From NCBI RefSeq assembly GCF_040869045.1, contig NC_090320.1, positions 243,908,978-243,972,977 on the forward strand: a stretch of 64,000 bases of DNA. The letters are read 5' to 3'. Each line of letters starts with the position of its first letter. Positions within the stretch are counted from its first letter, which is position 1. Positions 10,881-21,665 of the stretch are shown here, piece by piece. A program made the position numbers and the translations under genes. The notes below the pieces were generated by a model. It did not search any database. It was not told the DNA's origin and was given only the letters and a program-made list of their open reading frames with translations. The DNA comes from Eurosta solidaginis. Lineage: Eukaryota > Arthropoda > Insecta > Diptera > Tephritidae.

Positions 10881-12335
10881 AGTCAGGCAATAAAAATGAA
10901 GTAAAGAATTATAGGCCAATATCCAAACTGTCAACATGTTCAAAACTTTTTGAAAAGGTAGTTAAAAACAAAGTATCATTCGCTATAAATAAAATAGTCG
11001 ATCCATGTCAGCATGGTTTCATTGCGGGACGTTCGACTACTACAAATCTGGCTGTTTTCTCTCAGTTTTGTGTCTCTGCGTTTAAGGATGGATGTCAAGT
11101 TGACACCATATATACGGATTTTTCCAAGGCTTTTGACACAGTTTCGCACAAATTACTTCTGTGGAAACTTGAAAACATGGGCTTTCACTCAAGCTTTCTG
11201 TCGTGGGTGAAGTCCTATTTGGAAAATAGAATATCTTTTGTTGAAATCGAGAGAACTAAGTCTTATGAATTCTCAGCAACTTCGGGTGTACCACAAGGTA
11301 GCATCCTTGGTCCTATTTTGTTCTTAATGTTTATTAATGATGTTGGCTCATGCATAAACAATTCGAATTATTTGCTTTATGCTGACGACTTAAAACTCTT
11401 TAGGAGAATCTCCTGTACTTCTGATGCATTGCGTCTGCAAGAAGATCTGAATGCTATAAATAATTGGGCCTGTCAAAATAATCTGCGACTCAATATTAGT
11501 AAATGCTGCCACATGACGTATACTAAGTCTACGAATGTGGTTTCATTCGCGTACTCGATTTCAAATGTAACTCTTGCGTCAATTAATGAGTTTCGCGATC
11601 TTGGCGTAATTTTTGACTCATCTTTTACTTTTTGTAATCATGTAAACTTTCTCATACCAAAGGCTTATACCAACTTAGCTTTCTTGCGACGATATGCCAA
11701 GGATTTCAAGGACCCATATACCAGGAAAATCTTATACAATGCCTTAGTGCGTTCCAAGTTAGAGTATGCATCAGTCATCTGGAATCCCATATACTCCTCA
11801 CACTCTTTAAGAATTGAAAGAATTCAGCGCAAGTTCATACGATTTGCTCTTCAACCTCTGCACTTTGTTAATCCCCTGCCACCCTACAATGCAAGATGCA
11901 TGCTTATCAATGTCTTGCCACTTGAAGTTAGACGTCTTGTTCAAAACGTAATGTTTATTTTTGACATAATATCCGGTGCCATTGACTGCTCAGAACTACT
12001 TGGGCAGTTGAATTTCAATGTCCCTAACAGAGCTCTCCGCTTTCACAGTACATTCCGCGTTGAAGTGCTGCGTTCGAATTACTTCAGTTTCGCACCTCTT
12101 ATAACAGGTCTTGTAGAATTTAATCGCCTATCCAGAAGCCTTGACCTGGACTTTGCCATGCCAAGGTCTCTGTTTAAGGCACGCATTGAGTCCTATTACT
12201 TATCTCAGTAAATCTTACTTTAAAATTGTTAAAATAGTACTAAGTTAACCTGTAATCTAGTCAGTAAGGTTGTTACCATTTGACTTAATAAAGATATGAA
12301 ATATGAAATATGAAATATGAAATATGAAATATGAA
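10881..12335 (+). mobile_element. 5'-truncated Jockey/CR1-type LINE
   Basis: A LINE fragment starts inside the reverse transcriptase and ends with a (ATATGAA)n tail at about 12,296-12,335. It is inserted in the 129-bp minisatellite between TTTGATATCCA and GTATAAACAC. It is related to the longer copy at 34,216-38,154 and has the same tail type. Confidence 0.82.
10883..12211 (+). pseudogene. LINE reverse transcriptase, C-terminal 440 residues
   Basis: The frame opens without a start codon at a point matching residues just before NYRPIS of the full-length relative, so it is a 5' truncation typical of LINE insertion. Reverse transcriptase motifs are all present and unbroken: NYRPISKLSTCSKLFEK, QHGFIAGRST, YTDFSKAFDTVSH, GVPQGSILGP and the catalytic YADD at 11,378-11,389. 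A thumb/C-terminal region follows to the stop at 12,209-12,211. Endonuclease and ORF1 are missing. The uninterrupted frame suggests a recent insertion. It cannot make a working LINE protein. Confidence 0.85.
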
Positions 12336-12790
12336 ATATTGTATAAACACATTCTAGAGGTACCCGGGTCCACGTTTTGGGCTATATCTCGAGACGCTAG
12401 CCTCCCAGTTGTAAGAAAATTATCCTGTACTATAGCACTCATCAACAGCTTTCATTTGATATCCATATTTTATAAACACATTCTAGGGGTACCCGGGTCC
12501 ACGTTTTGGGCTATATCTCGAGATCCTAGCCTCTCAGTTGTATGAAAATTATCCTGTACTATAGCACTCATCAACAGCTTTCATTTGACATCCATATTGT
12601 ATCAACACATTCTAGGAGTATCCGGGTCCACGTTTTGGCCTATATCTCGAGACCCTAGTCACCCAGGGGTATGAAAGTTATCCTGTACTATAGCACTCAT
12701 CAACAGCTTTCACTTGATATCCATAATGTATAAACATATTCTAGGGGTACCTGGGTCCACGTTTTGATCTCAAGACCCTAGACACGTAGC
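12336..12790 (+). repeat. 129-bp minisatellite, right piece, ~3.5 units
   Basis: TATAAAC anchors occur at 12342, 12471 and 12600 (period 129). The core resembles the 130-bp unit of the DINE/HINE-like copies (TTTCATTTGATAYCCATAT, ACATTCTAG, GGTCCAC). Confidence 0.88.
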
Positions 12791-12925
12791 GAAAAAAGGT
12801 AGACGTTGGCCGATCCTCAGACCTACCCAATATGCTCACAAAAATTCATGAGAATCGGTTCAGGCGTTTCGGAGGAGTTCAGCCTCTAAAACCGTGACAG
12901 AAGAATTTTATATATTAGATTAGTT
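12790..12925 (+). other. Element 3'-tail-like segment
   Basis: Contains TTCATGAGAATCGGTTCAG, CGTTTCGGAGGAGTTC and ends TATATATTAGATTAG. Such TCGGTTCAG...GGAG...TATATTAGAT tails are common at 3' ends of insect LINEs or Helitron-like elements; which one is unclear. Confidence 0.4.
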
Positions 12926-13361
12926 TGTAATATTTTTTTATGTATACATATACACGTATGCAATCATTTAAAGTAATTCCATGTGCTAGTCAAAGAAAAT
13001 GTGCCGGATATGTTTTGAAACAGGAAGTTATGCTTAAGTTATGTTTATAAGTTTTTTTATAAAAAAAATTTTATGAATTAACCAAAAAAATTTCTGGCCT
13101 TTTTTTATCCTCTTTTTTTCTAAATTTAGCCTTTTCTAACCTTTTTTTTGCCAATCTAGCTTCTTTTTTTTGCATCACCTGGCAACACTGCATGTGACAC
13201 GTGTTCATCGTTCAAGCATTGAAATTAAACTAAATAAATAATTGATTTTGCTTTCGTGCTCGCTACGCGTTCGTGTTTACTAACCCATTCTCAATTTGGT
13301 AGCCGTGTAAATGTAGTCGTGCCCACCGCTGTTTATGATAGAGATCCAATTTTATGTATTA

Positions 13362-13627
13362 CATGCCAACCTAATAAAACCGCACTGCGTTTTTTTAGCG
13401 CACGCAAACAACCGGCGTTTTTTGCCCGAACCCAAATAAGCATGCGTTGCGACAATGTAAAGCATGTGTGCAAACGTCAAATCTAAATGTCATGCAGAAC
13501 AAAAATTGGAAATCGAGTTAGGTTTTCACGCAGCAAATTCAATTTGGGTTGCTCTCATTCAAGTTGTATGTGCATGAGACATTTTTGACAGAAAATGACT
13601 TGCGTGCGTTTATATTAGGTTGGCATG
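13362..13627 (+). mobile_element. Harbinger-like MITE, family 1, copy 2 (266 bp)
   Basis: TIR CATGCCAACCTAATA at both ends; TSD TTA at 13359-13361 and 13628-13630. Uninterrupted version of the MITE at 9,680-10,173. Confidence 0.85.
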
Positions 13628-13751
13628 TTAGGCCTGTTGCTAACACCGAACCTTTTCGAGCCTTTTCGGATCTTTTTTGACAAATATCCGTTACGGTTTT
13701 TTTTTGATTTAGTCGCCAAGCCCGCGATAAAATCTATGCAATAGCTTAAAA
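13628..13751. other. Short unassigned spacer
   Basis: Contains AACCTTTTCGAGCCTTTTCG, echoing the end of the hAT-like element at 10,323; perhaps a worn fragment of it. Confidence 0.35.
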
Positions 13752-16080
13752 ACAAGTAAGGAAGGTTAAGTTCGGGTGTAACATTACATACTCAGTTGAG
13801 AGCTATGGTGACAACATAAGGGAAAATAACCATATAGGAAAATGAACCGAGGGAAACCCTGGGATGTGTTTGTATGACAAGTGTATCAAATGAAAGGCAT
13901 TAAAGAGTATTTTATGAGGGAGTCGGCCATAGTTCTATAGGTGGACGCCATTTAGGGATATCGCCATAAAGGTGGATTAGGGTTGACTCTAGAATTCGTT
14001 TGTACGATATGGGTATCAAATGAAAGGTGTTAATGAGTATTTTAAAAGGGAGTAATCCTTAGTTCCATAGGTGGACGCCGTTTCGAGATATTTCCATAAA
14101 GGTGGACCAGGGGTGACCCCAGAATTTGTTTGTACAATATGGGTATCAAAAAAAAGGTGCTAATGAGTATTTTAAAAGGGAGTGATCCTTAGTTCCATAG
14201 GTGGACGCCGTTTCGAGATATCGCCATAAAGGTGGACCAGGAGTGACCCTAGAATTTGTTTGTACGATATGGGTATCAAATTAAAGGTATTAATTAGGGT
14301 TTTAAAAGGGAGTGGTGGTAGTTGTATAGGTGGTCGCCTTTTCGAGATATCGCCATAAAGGTGGACCAGGGGTGACTCTAGAATACGTTTGTACAATATG
14401 GGTATCAAATGAAAGGTGTTAATGAGTATTTTAAAAAGGGAGTGGGCCGTCGTTCTATAGGTGGTCGCCTTTTCGAGATATCGCCATAAAGGTGGACAAG
14501 GGGTAACTCTAGAATATGTTTGTACGATATGGGTATCAAATGAAAGGTGTTAATGAGTATTTTAAAAGGGCGTGGGGCTTAGTTCTATAGGTGGACGCCT
14601 TTTCGAGATATCGCCATAAAGGTGGACCAGGGGTGACTCTAGAATGTGTTTGTACGATATTGGTATCAAATTAAAGGTGTTAATGAGAGTTTTAAAAGGG
14701 AGGAGTGATAGTTGTATATGTGAAGGCGTTTTCCAGATATCGACCAAAATGTGGACCAGGGTGACCCAGAACATCATATGTCGGGTACCGCTAATTTATT
14801 TATATATGTAATACCTGCCAAGATTTCAAGGGTTTTTTATTTCGCCCTGCAGAACTTTTTCATTTTCTTTTACTTAATATGGTAGGTGTCACAACCATTT
14901 TCCAAAGTTTTTCTAAAGTTATTATATTTCGCGTCAATAAACCAATCCAATTACTATGTTTCATTCCTTTTTTTCGTATTTGGTATAGAATTATGGCATT
15001 TTTTTAATTTTTCGTAATTTTCGATATCGAAAAAGTGGGCGTGGTCATAGTCGGATTTCGTCCATTTTTTACACCAATACAAAGTGAGTTCAGATAAGTA
15101 CGTGAACTAAGTTCAGTAAAGATATGTCGATTTTTGCTCTAGTTATCGTGTGAACGGCCATCCGGAAGGACAGACGGACGACTGTGTATAAAAACTGGGC
15201 GTGGCTTCAACCGATTTCGCCCATTTTCACAGAAAGCAGATAACGTCATAAAATCTATGCCCCTACCAAATTTCAAAAGGATAGATACATTTTTGTTCGA
15301 CTTATGGCATTAAAAGTATCCTAGACAAATTAAAAGAAAAAGGGCGGAGCCACGCCCATTTTGAAATTGTCTTATATTTTTGTATTTTTTGCACCATATC
15401 ATTACTGGAGTTGAATGTTGACATAATTTACTTATATACTGTAAAGATATTAAATTTTTTGTTAAAATTTTACTTAAAAATTTTTTTTTTTAAAGTGGGC
15501 GTGGTCCTTCTCCGATTTTGCTAATTTTTATTAAGCGTATATATAGTAATAGGGGTAACGTTCCTGCCAAATTGCATCATGATAACTTCAACGACTGCCA
15601 AATTACAGCTTGCAAAAATTTTAAATTACCTTCTTTTAAAAGTGGGCGGTGCCACTCCCATTGTCAAAAATTTTACTAGTTTTCTATTCTGCGTCATAAG
15701 TGCAACCCACCTACCAAATTTCATCTCTTTATCTGTCTTTGGCAATGAATTATTGCACTTTTTCTGTATTTCGAAATTTTCGATATCGAAAAAGTGGGCG
15801 TGGTTATAGTCCGATATCGTTCATTTTCAATAGCGATCTGAGATGAGTGCTCAGGAACCTACATACCAAATTTCATCAAGATACCTCATAATTTACTGAA
15901 GTTATCGTGTTAACGGACGGACGGATGGACGGACATGGCTAAATCAAATTTTTTTACGATCCTGATGATTTTGATATATGGAAGTCTATATCTATCTCGA
16001 TTCCTTTATACCTGTAGAACCAACCGTTATCCAATCAAACTTAATATACTCTGTGAGCTCTGCTCAACTGAGTATAAAAA
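13752..16080 (-). mobile_element. DINE-1/HINE-like element, copy C (reverse)
   Basis: A complete reverse-strand copy: it starts ACAAGTAAGGAAGG and ends CTCTGCTCAACTGAGTATA. The terminal hairpin is half deleted here (CCGAAC missing). It holds about seven minisatellite units at 13,858-14,765, CCACGCCC/GGGCGTGG blocks and a short GTCY tract near 15,920. There is no coding capacity. Confidence 0.72.
13858..14765 (-). repeat. Minisatellite array in copy C, ~7 units
   Basis: Units of 127-130 bp on the reverse strand; some carry GATCCTTAGTTCC, others GGGCC/GGGGC variants. Confidence 0.88.
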
Positions 16081-16339
16081 TTGTTTTGAATACCGAAATC
16101 GTTATGGTCATTGATTCGAAAATATAGCATTATCGAGTGTCGTTAAAAACTTTAGTGAATTCGAATTGGTTTCCAGACAAAACTTACATGGCCATGACTG
16201 GGGTCGAATAAAATTCGAAGTTCGTTCGCGTACTAGAAAAAGTGAACACCTTGATTGGCGTAACTACGTCAATTAGTAGTACTTAAACGAGTGTAGACAT
16301 TAATCAATAGGTACATATATATATAAGGTATTAAAAATA
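16081..16339. other. No gene; short repeat shared with 44.97 kb
   Basis: The stretch 16,088-16,140 (CGAAATCGTTATGGT, GATTCGAAAATATAGC) resembles 44,967-45,020. Otherwise nothing recognised. Confidence 0.45.
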
Positions 16340-16684
16340 AATGTAAGGCGCGATAACCTTCGAAGAGATTTTAGGCCGAGCTTCTCTTCCAATTTGCGTC
16401 GTGCTCCTTTTTAATTTTTCATATAAATTGGCGGGACGGGACCTACTTGTTTTATGCCGACTCCGAACGGCATCTACAAGGCGGACGAGTTTTCACTGAG
16501 AAGCTTTTCATGGCAGAAATACACTCGGAGTGCTCGCCAAACACTGCCGAGGGGTGATCCCGCCTAGAAAAATTGCCTTCTAATTGAAAAACTTGTTTCT
16601 AAAATTTTGATGTTGCTCTGCTCGGGGCGAGAACCCAGGATAGTCGGTGTGGTAGGCGGAGCACGCTACCTTCATAACACGGCG
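16340..16684 (-). mobile_element. tRNA-derived SINE, family S, copy 1
   Basis: Reverse complement of the SINE at 26,864. The tRNA-like head lies at 16,600-16,684 (GGTAGCGTGC box A region, GGGTTC box B); the body carries the CCGTTCGGAGTCGGCAT block and the end GCGCGCCTTACAT type motif. Confidence 0.75.
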
Positions 16685-16931
16685 GTAGTAATAACTTGCA
16701 CTTTTTATATATATATTGAAAACTATCAACAGCCTTATCAATAAATATTTTATCATTTCATGATTTGCACGCGGCTTTGTCAAAGATTTTTTATTAATAT
16801 CAATTGAACATTTGGGCCTACAAATTGAAGGGGAATTTTGAATATATCGCTTATATGCACTTAAGGACAGCCCTTAAGTTAGCGTTAAAGAAATATTTTG
16901 ATTTGTTTTTTTTTTTTTGTTTTTTTTTGCA
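16685..16931. other. No gene seen
   Basis: AT-rich, with T-runs near 16,910-16,930. Confidence 0.5.
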
Positions 16932-17309
16932 TGCAAATACGAGGAGACAAGAAATTTTAACGCTTGACGACGCATGGTGATTCACGTAAAATGACTAATA
17001 AATTTAATAAATGTTTAACTTTGTTTGTTTGTTCGCTTTCCGAAATGTCACTTTTTTTTAAGAGCTTAAGGAGCTTCTACTACCAACATTTTTAGGAACA
17101 AATTCAACCGCCAACTTTGGGTTTGCTAAGATATAATTGATTGTGCATTGTTACTTAAGGAAAAAGTGACATTTCGGAAAGCAAACAAAAAAACTTTATT
17201 TATACATTTATTAAAATAATTGAAACTCAATATTCTATGTGTATTGTGCGTGAATCCCCATGCGCCGTCAAACGTCAAAATTTCTTGGCTGCTCCTATTT
17301 CCAAGCAAA
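16932..17309. mobile_element. Palindromic MITE-like element, ~378 bp
   Basis: Two ~140-150-bp arms are inverted copies: AAGAAATTTTAACG...GCGCATGG...CTTTCCGAAATGTCACTTTTT on the left answers AAAAGTGACATTTCGGAAAG... on the right. The spacer is ~85 bp. No clear target duplication was found. Confidence 0.6.
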
Positions 17310-17433
17310 TAGATAAATTAAAATATTTCTTCAGCTTTACTTAAAAGTTACTTAGGACCCTTTAGTCGCCGTTTATACAAAAAAGTTTTGTTGCTGATTT
17401 TAGGAACTTCTCTTTTGGAGTTGGGTATTATAT

Positions 17434-19549
17434 TGTGGCGAATGTTGACATCACTAGACTGTTAGTAAATAATCACGCAACAACAAAAACATGAAGCAAG
17501 CCATACTGGCGTACATTAGAGGTTTACGCCGATCACTTTATCGGCGGCGGCGGCGTGGTCAGCCCGCCGGCATACGCCGGTGCTCTTAAGCTTAATTTTT
17601 CTATTTAAAAAAATTATATTTAGGAAAGGTTTTGTTTGTATGTATCTCGCAGATCGTTCAAAAATTTTCAGGAGTAGATCCTTGCGGAGGGATTGTCCCT
17701 CGTTCACTTACTCCAGAGAAGCTTCGAACCTAACCCCGGACTTTGGAATTGGCACTGCTGCGTTTGCTGTAAAGAAATATAGATACATAAAAAGGTCACA
17801 CTTTTGTTGGTATATCTCGTTCAAAGCGTAGTTTCACCTGGGGTTAACTCCTAATAATCGTCGCGAACACAATTTCTTTAAATTATTTGTGGCTCTTTGG
17901 CGATCACGCACAAAGGCGGCTTACGGTTGCTATTAATGGTCTACTGCGACTTTGAACTCATACCTTCCTCGACATCACTTTCCTAGAAGCTCCGAAGACT
18001 TTCTAACGGATGTTTTTGTGGCACTATGCTGCCGAGCTACACTACCGAAACACCTTGAAACGTTAGGGAGTGACTATTCGGCCAAGGATGCCGCCCTCAT
18101 CTAAGTGGATGTCATTGCGGAATGGGTGAAAATCGTATAATCCTCGGCTCATCTACATAATTAAAATTTTACAAGGACCCTGGATAAATTTTTTAAAATG
18201 TCGACAAAAGTTTGCAGACATTTGTGTTGACAACATTGATTTCAATAGTCTTCGTTAAATCAAAACGATATTTTAGAATGAAAGTCGACCGATGAAAGAT
18301 GTTAACTGTTGTTTTCCGGCCTTATGATATAAGAGCTCCTTATGGATGACCGCGTAGCTTCAGACTGGTTCAACTGTCCATTACATTAGGGTAGTAGCAC
18401 AACCGGTCGTTAGTTGGACTGTCTTGGGAAAGCTTTTGCTTCACCACTTTGAGTGTTCTTGCGAAGGACAAAGCCTCACCTGGTAAATATATGTGCCTAC
18501 GTATTTACATTTGTAAAAGGAGCCGTAACGTGTAGGTGATATTTAAACTTGGTTGATAGGCTATAATCAATGTGATTCACTCCAAGGGACAAGTTTGGGA
18601 TAGTGACGCCAACTTAAGGAAATGTCAAACCGGGAGACTTGGGTGTTGAAGGATGAAGTGTGAAAATCAAAATTAACATTTCAGACGCTTTGTATAGTTT
18701 CGCAAATAAACAACAGATGTTTGAATGTAAGCCCAAGTGATTTTTCAAACCCTTCTCATACAATCATATATCCTCAACTTAAGTATGAGGTAAGAATCAT
18801 TTCAAAGGGGTGTTTATGCCCCTAGAACCTACTAAAGGATTTTGCATCACTGATTTCACTTATTCTTTCAGCCAATCCCAATATAACATTTCTTTAAAAA
18901 TCGGCACCTTTTTTGGGTATTTTGCTTTTTTTAACAACTTGAGGACAATTTGAAAAAATGTTCGGCGTGGGTTAATTTATTTGAATTCATTGTTCATTAT
19001 TAATTTTTTGAAAAAAAATATGCAAAGTGAGGATATACATTTATTATATAACTTTTCTTTTAGTATTTTGTTTTAATAACTTGGTAAATTGGGCGATGCA
19101 AAACCCGTGTTAAGCTGACATCGAAAACACCTGCTTTTTAAATAACTTTTGAGCAGTTAGAAAGAGTTAAATTTCGCAATTAGTTTCTTATAACTGGCAG
19201 TGATGCGCATCCGTTGATACCACCTTCGACCATATCCGACCAATTTTCGACATGAACAATAAGTGGCTTTAACAGTTAAACGAGAAAATATAGTAAAGCG
19301 CCGGACGCCGCCGCCGCAGCGCTGATATTTTTGACATTCGACGGTGGCGAGTGACTAATCAGTTTGATTTAAACACGCTATCATTTGCGAAGTGAAGTAT
19401 AATTGTGAAGTATAATTGTATTAGTTCCAAAGTAGTCAAATAAAGACCATTTTGCAATACAGAATATTGGATTGCTTTATTCAACAGTCTAGCGATTCGA
19501 ACGTTAGCAGAAGGTTTCAAATAAGCGGAATTTCCCGAAATTCTTTACA
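17434..19549 (+). mobile_element. Solo LTR (Gypsy-type), split by a hAT-like element
   Basis: The LTR starts TGTGGCGAATGTTGAC at 17434 and ends ...TTTACA at 19549, with ATAT on both sides (17430-17433, 19550-19553). Its 3' half (19,346-19,549) parallels the LTR at 46,196 (GAGTGA.TCAGTTT, TTATTCAACAG, GATTCGAACGTTAGC). No internal region lies between, so it is a solo LTR left by recombination and later hit by the hAT-like copy. Confidence 0.7.
17517..19345 (-). mobile_element. hAT-like 2.1-kb family, left copy (truncated)
   Basis: Starts TAGAGGTTTACGCCGATC with a CGG-rich terminal block, and ends in CGCCG-rich sequence at ~19,345 lacking the last ~60 bp. It matches 21,666-23,772 in inverted orientation along most of its length, with one ~200-bp deletion near 17,950. 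No open frame of note. Confidence 0.75.
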
Positions 19550-19553
19550 ATAT

Positions 19554-19801
19554 TTACACACTAAACAAGAGTTTCACATTTCACTTCAATCCGTTCTAAA
19601 CTCTGTTTTATTTATTGAAAATTTTTAAAAAATATTATGAAATTTCTATAAAATTTAAAACTGTGTTCAATATCAACAAAAAGCTTTCAATAAAAAAAAT
19701 TACACCTACCAAATTTTGACAACAGAATAAAGACACCTCAAAGCCAGTCGCCGAGCACAAGAAACTCGGTGCCCGTCGGCTTTTCTCGTCATCGCCTCTT
19801 C
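19554..19801. other. No gene seen
   Basis: AT-rich spacer between the solo LTR and the P-like element. Confidence 0.5.
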
Positions 19802-20664
19802 CATAGTACAGGTTTACAAGTATGATATGTATGAGAAGGAAACAATTCCTTTCTCTTTCTAACACACTGCAGTTTGACACTTCGGTCAGTGTCAAACTAG
19901 CGTGTTACCCAGTGGAACCTGCGTGGAGCATGCAGTTTACACTGAACGAAGTGTCAAAATTACCGGGGTTGATGTCGTGGAAACCGACGCAGGGAAAAAA
20001 AAAGGAGCGGAATATCAGATATGGGTTGCCGTGATGGTAAATTTTTGTTTACGAATTTAGTATGAAAATGTATTGCACCTATATGCGTCCTACAGAAAGT
20101 TATACAAAAGTCTTGAATTCGGGTATCTGAGGAAGCGTAGTTATAGCAGCATTAAGAATAGAAAACGGAGGGCAATTTTTTTACCCGTTCAAAATTTCTC
20201 CGCGAAAAACAGTTTGAAACCGAGGTCGACTGAAATAACCCGTCCAAAAATGTGGAAAGAGAAATAAAAATACGCGTTTTGTCCTGTTATCTATAGTTCA
20301 AAGGCGAAAAAGTATTCGAATTATTGGAAGCGAGGCAAAAACGCGTCTATTAATACCCCCTCGAAGGATTTGGTCGTGTCTTAGCAATCGTCCCCAGTAA
20401 TAAAGTATCACAATTTGTTAATTAAAATTGTCCAAAACATATGGATTTTAAAGAGAGATGTAATTAAGTGCTCATTTGAAAGTAAATAAGGATATTTCTT
20501 TGTAATTTTGCAATAAAAATTTTACAGTTTACGTTAGCAGCTACTACACTTTTCTTGGACCTAAGAAGTACAACAGTGCCAAGTAGCATCCACACAAAAA
20601 ACGAGGTGAGCGTGGCTATGTATGTGCGCGCTGCTACATATTCTACTTGTAGACCTGTACTATG
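19802..20664 (+). mobile_element. P-like TIR element, copy 1 (863 bp)
   Basis: TIRs CATAGTACAGGTTTACAAGTA and its inverse close both ends. The same element at 56,447-57,535 has perfect 8-bp TSDs. A second inner inverted pair (GACACTTCGGTCAGTGTC; GAACGAAGTGTC) lies in the first 160 bp. Non-autonomous. Confidence 0.75.
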
Positions 20665-21270
20665 GTGTCAAAATTACCGGGGTTGCTGTCGTGGAAAGCG
20701 ACGCAGGGAAACAAAAAAGGAGCGGTATATCAGATATGGGTTTCTGTGATGGTAAATTTTTTTAAACGAATTTAGTATGAAAATGTAGCACACCTAAATG
20801 GGTCCTACAGAAAATTATACAAAGGTCTTGAATTGGGGTATCTGAGGACGCGTAGTTATTCCAGCATTAACAATACAAACACGGGTGCTATGTTTTTCTA
20901 CCCGTTCAAAATTTCTCCGCGAAAAACAGTTTGAAACCGATGTCGACTGCAATAATCCATCCAAAAATGTGGAAAGAGAAATGAAGAGACGCGTTTTGTC
21001 CGGTTATCAATAGTCCAAAGAGAAAAAGTATTAGAATTATTGGAGGCGAGGTAAAAACGCGTCTATTAATACCTCCCCCGACGGTTTTGGTCGTGTTTTA
21101 GCAATCGTCCCCGGTAATAAAGTATCACAATTTGTTAATTAAAATTATCCAAAACATATGGATTTTAAAGAGAGTTGTAATTAGGTGCTCGTTTGAAAGT
21201 AAATAAGGATATTTCTTTGGAATATAACAATAAAAATTTTACCCAGTTTTCGTTAGCAGCTACTACACTT
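20665..21270 (+). mobile_element. P-like TIR element, partial head-to-tail copy
   Basis: Directly after the CTATG end of copy 1, the sequence restarts at the internal GTGTCAAAATTACCGG and follows the same order to CTACTACACTTTT. Both outer ends are absent. Confidence 0.75.
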
Positions 21271-21657
21271 TTTTTATTTAGCAAAACCAAAGCTGCCGGG
21301 TGGATTTGTTCCTATAAAACTTAAAAAAATAGTAGTAGAAATTTCTTTAGAGGTGTGTACTGCAAGAGAAAATTTCACAGACGAAATTTTTCTTAAGCAT
21401 TTCTTGAGTATCTTTTTATATGGATTAATTGGTTTTATTAAGGGCTCCTTACGCACTAAGAGACGATGTTGACGGCAAGAATAATGACTTCTTCTATGAG
21501 AAACAAGAAAATGCGGAGGGATTTTAACGAAGAGGTCTTTGGTCCTGGCGTCGGAAAATTTAGCCTCGATGATGTAACGTCATGAAGTTACTTGGCTAGC
21601 GCATGATCGAAAAACACGAAAATAAATCGATCTTGTGTAGCAAAGATACATACACGC
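21271..21657. other. No gene seen
   Basis: Unassigned sequence ending in CTCTGTAC, the target of the next insertion. Confidence 0.5.
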
Positions 21658-21665
21658 CTCTGTAC

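Larger units (their letters stand above)
10323..13190 (+). mobile_element. hAT-like element, 2.87 kb, non-autonomous
   Basis: The ends are inverted copies of CAGTGTTGCCAGGT, and 8-bp duplications CATGTGAC lie at 10315-10322 and 13191-13198. Both TIR start (YARNG) and 8-bp TSD fit the hAT superfamily. No hAT transposase was seen. The interior carries a 129-bp minisatellite, a truncated LINE and T-rich segments with repeated AGCCTTTT. The terminal ~350 bp on each side look like the element proper. Confidence 0.82.
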
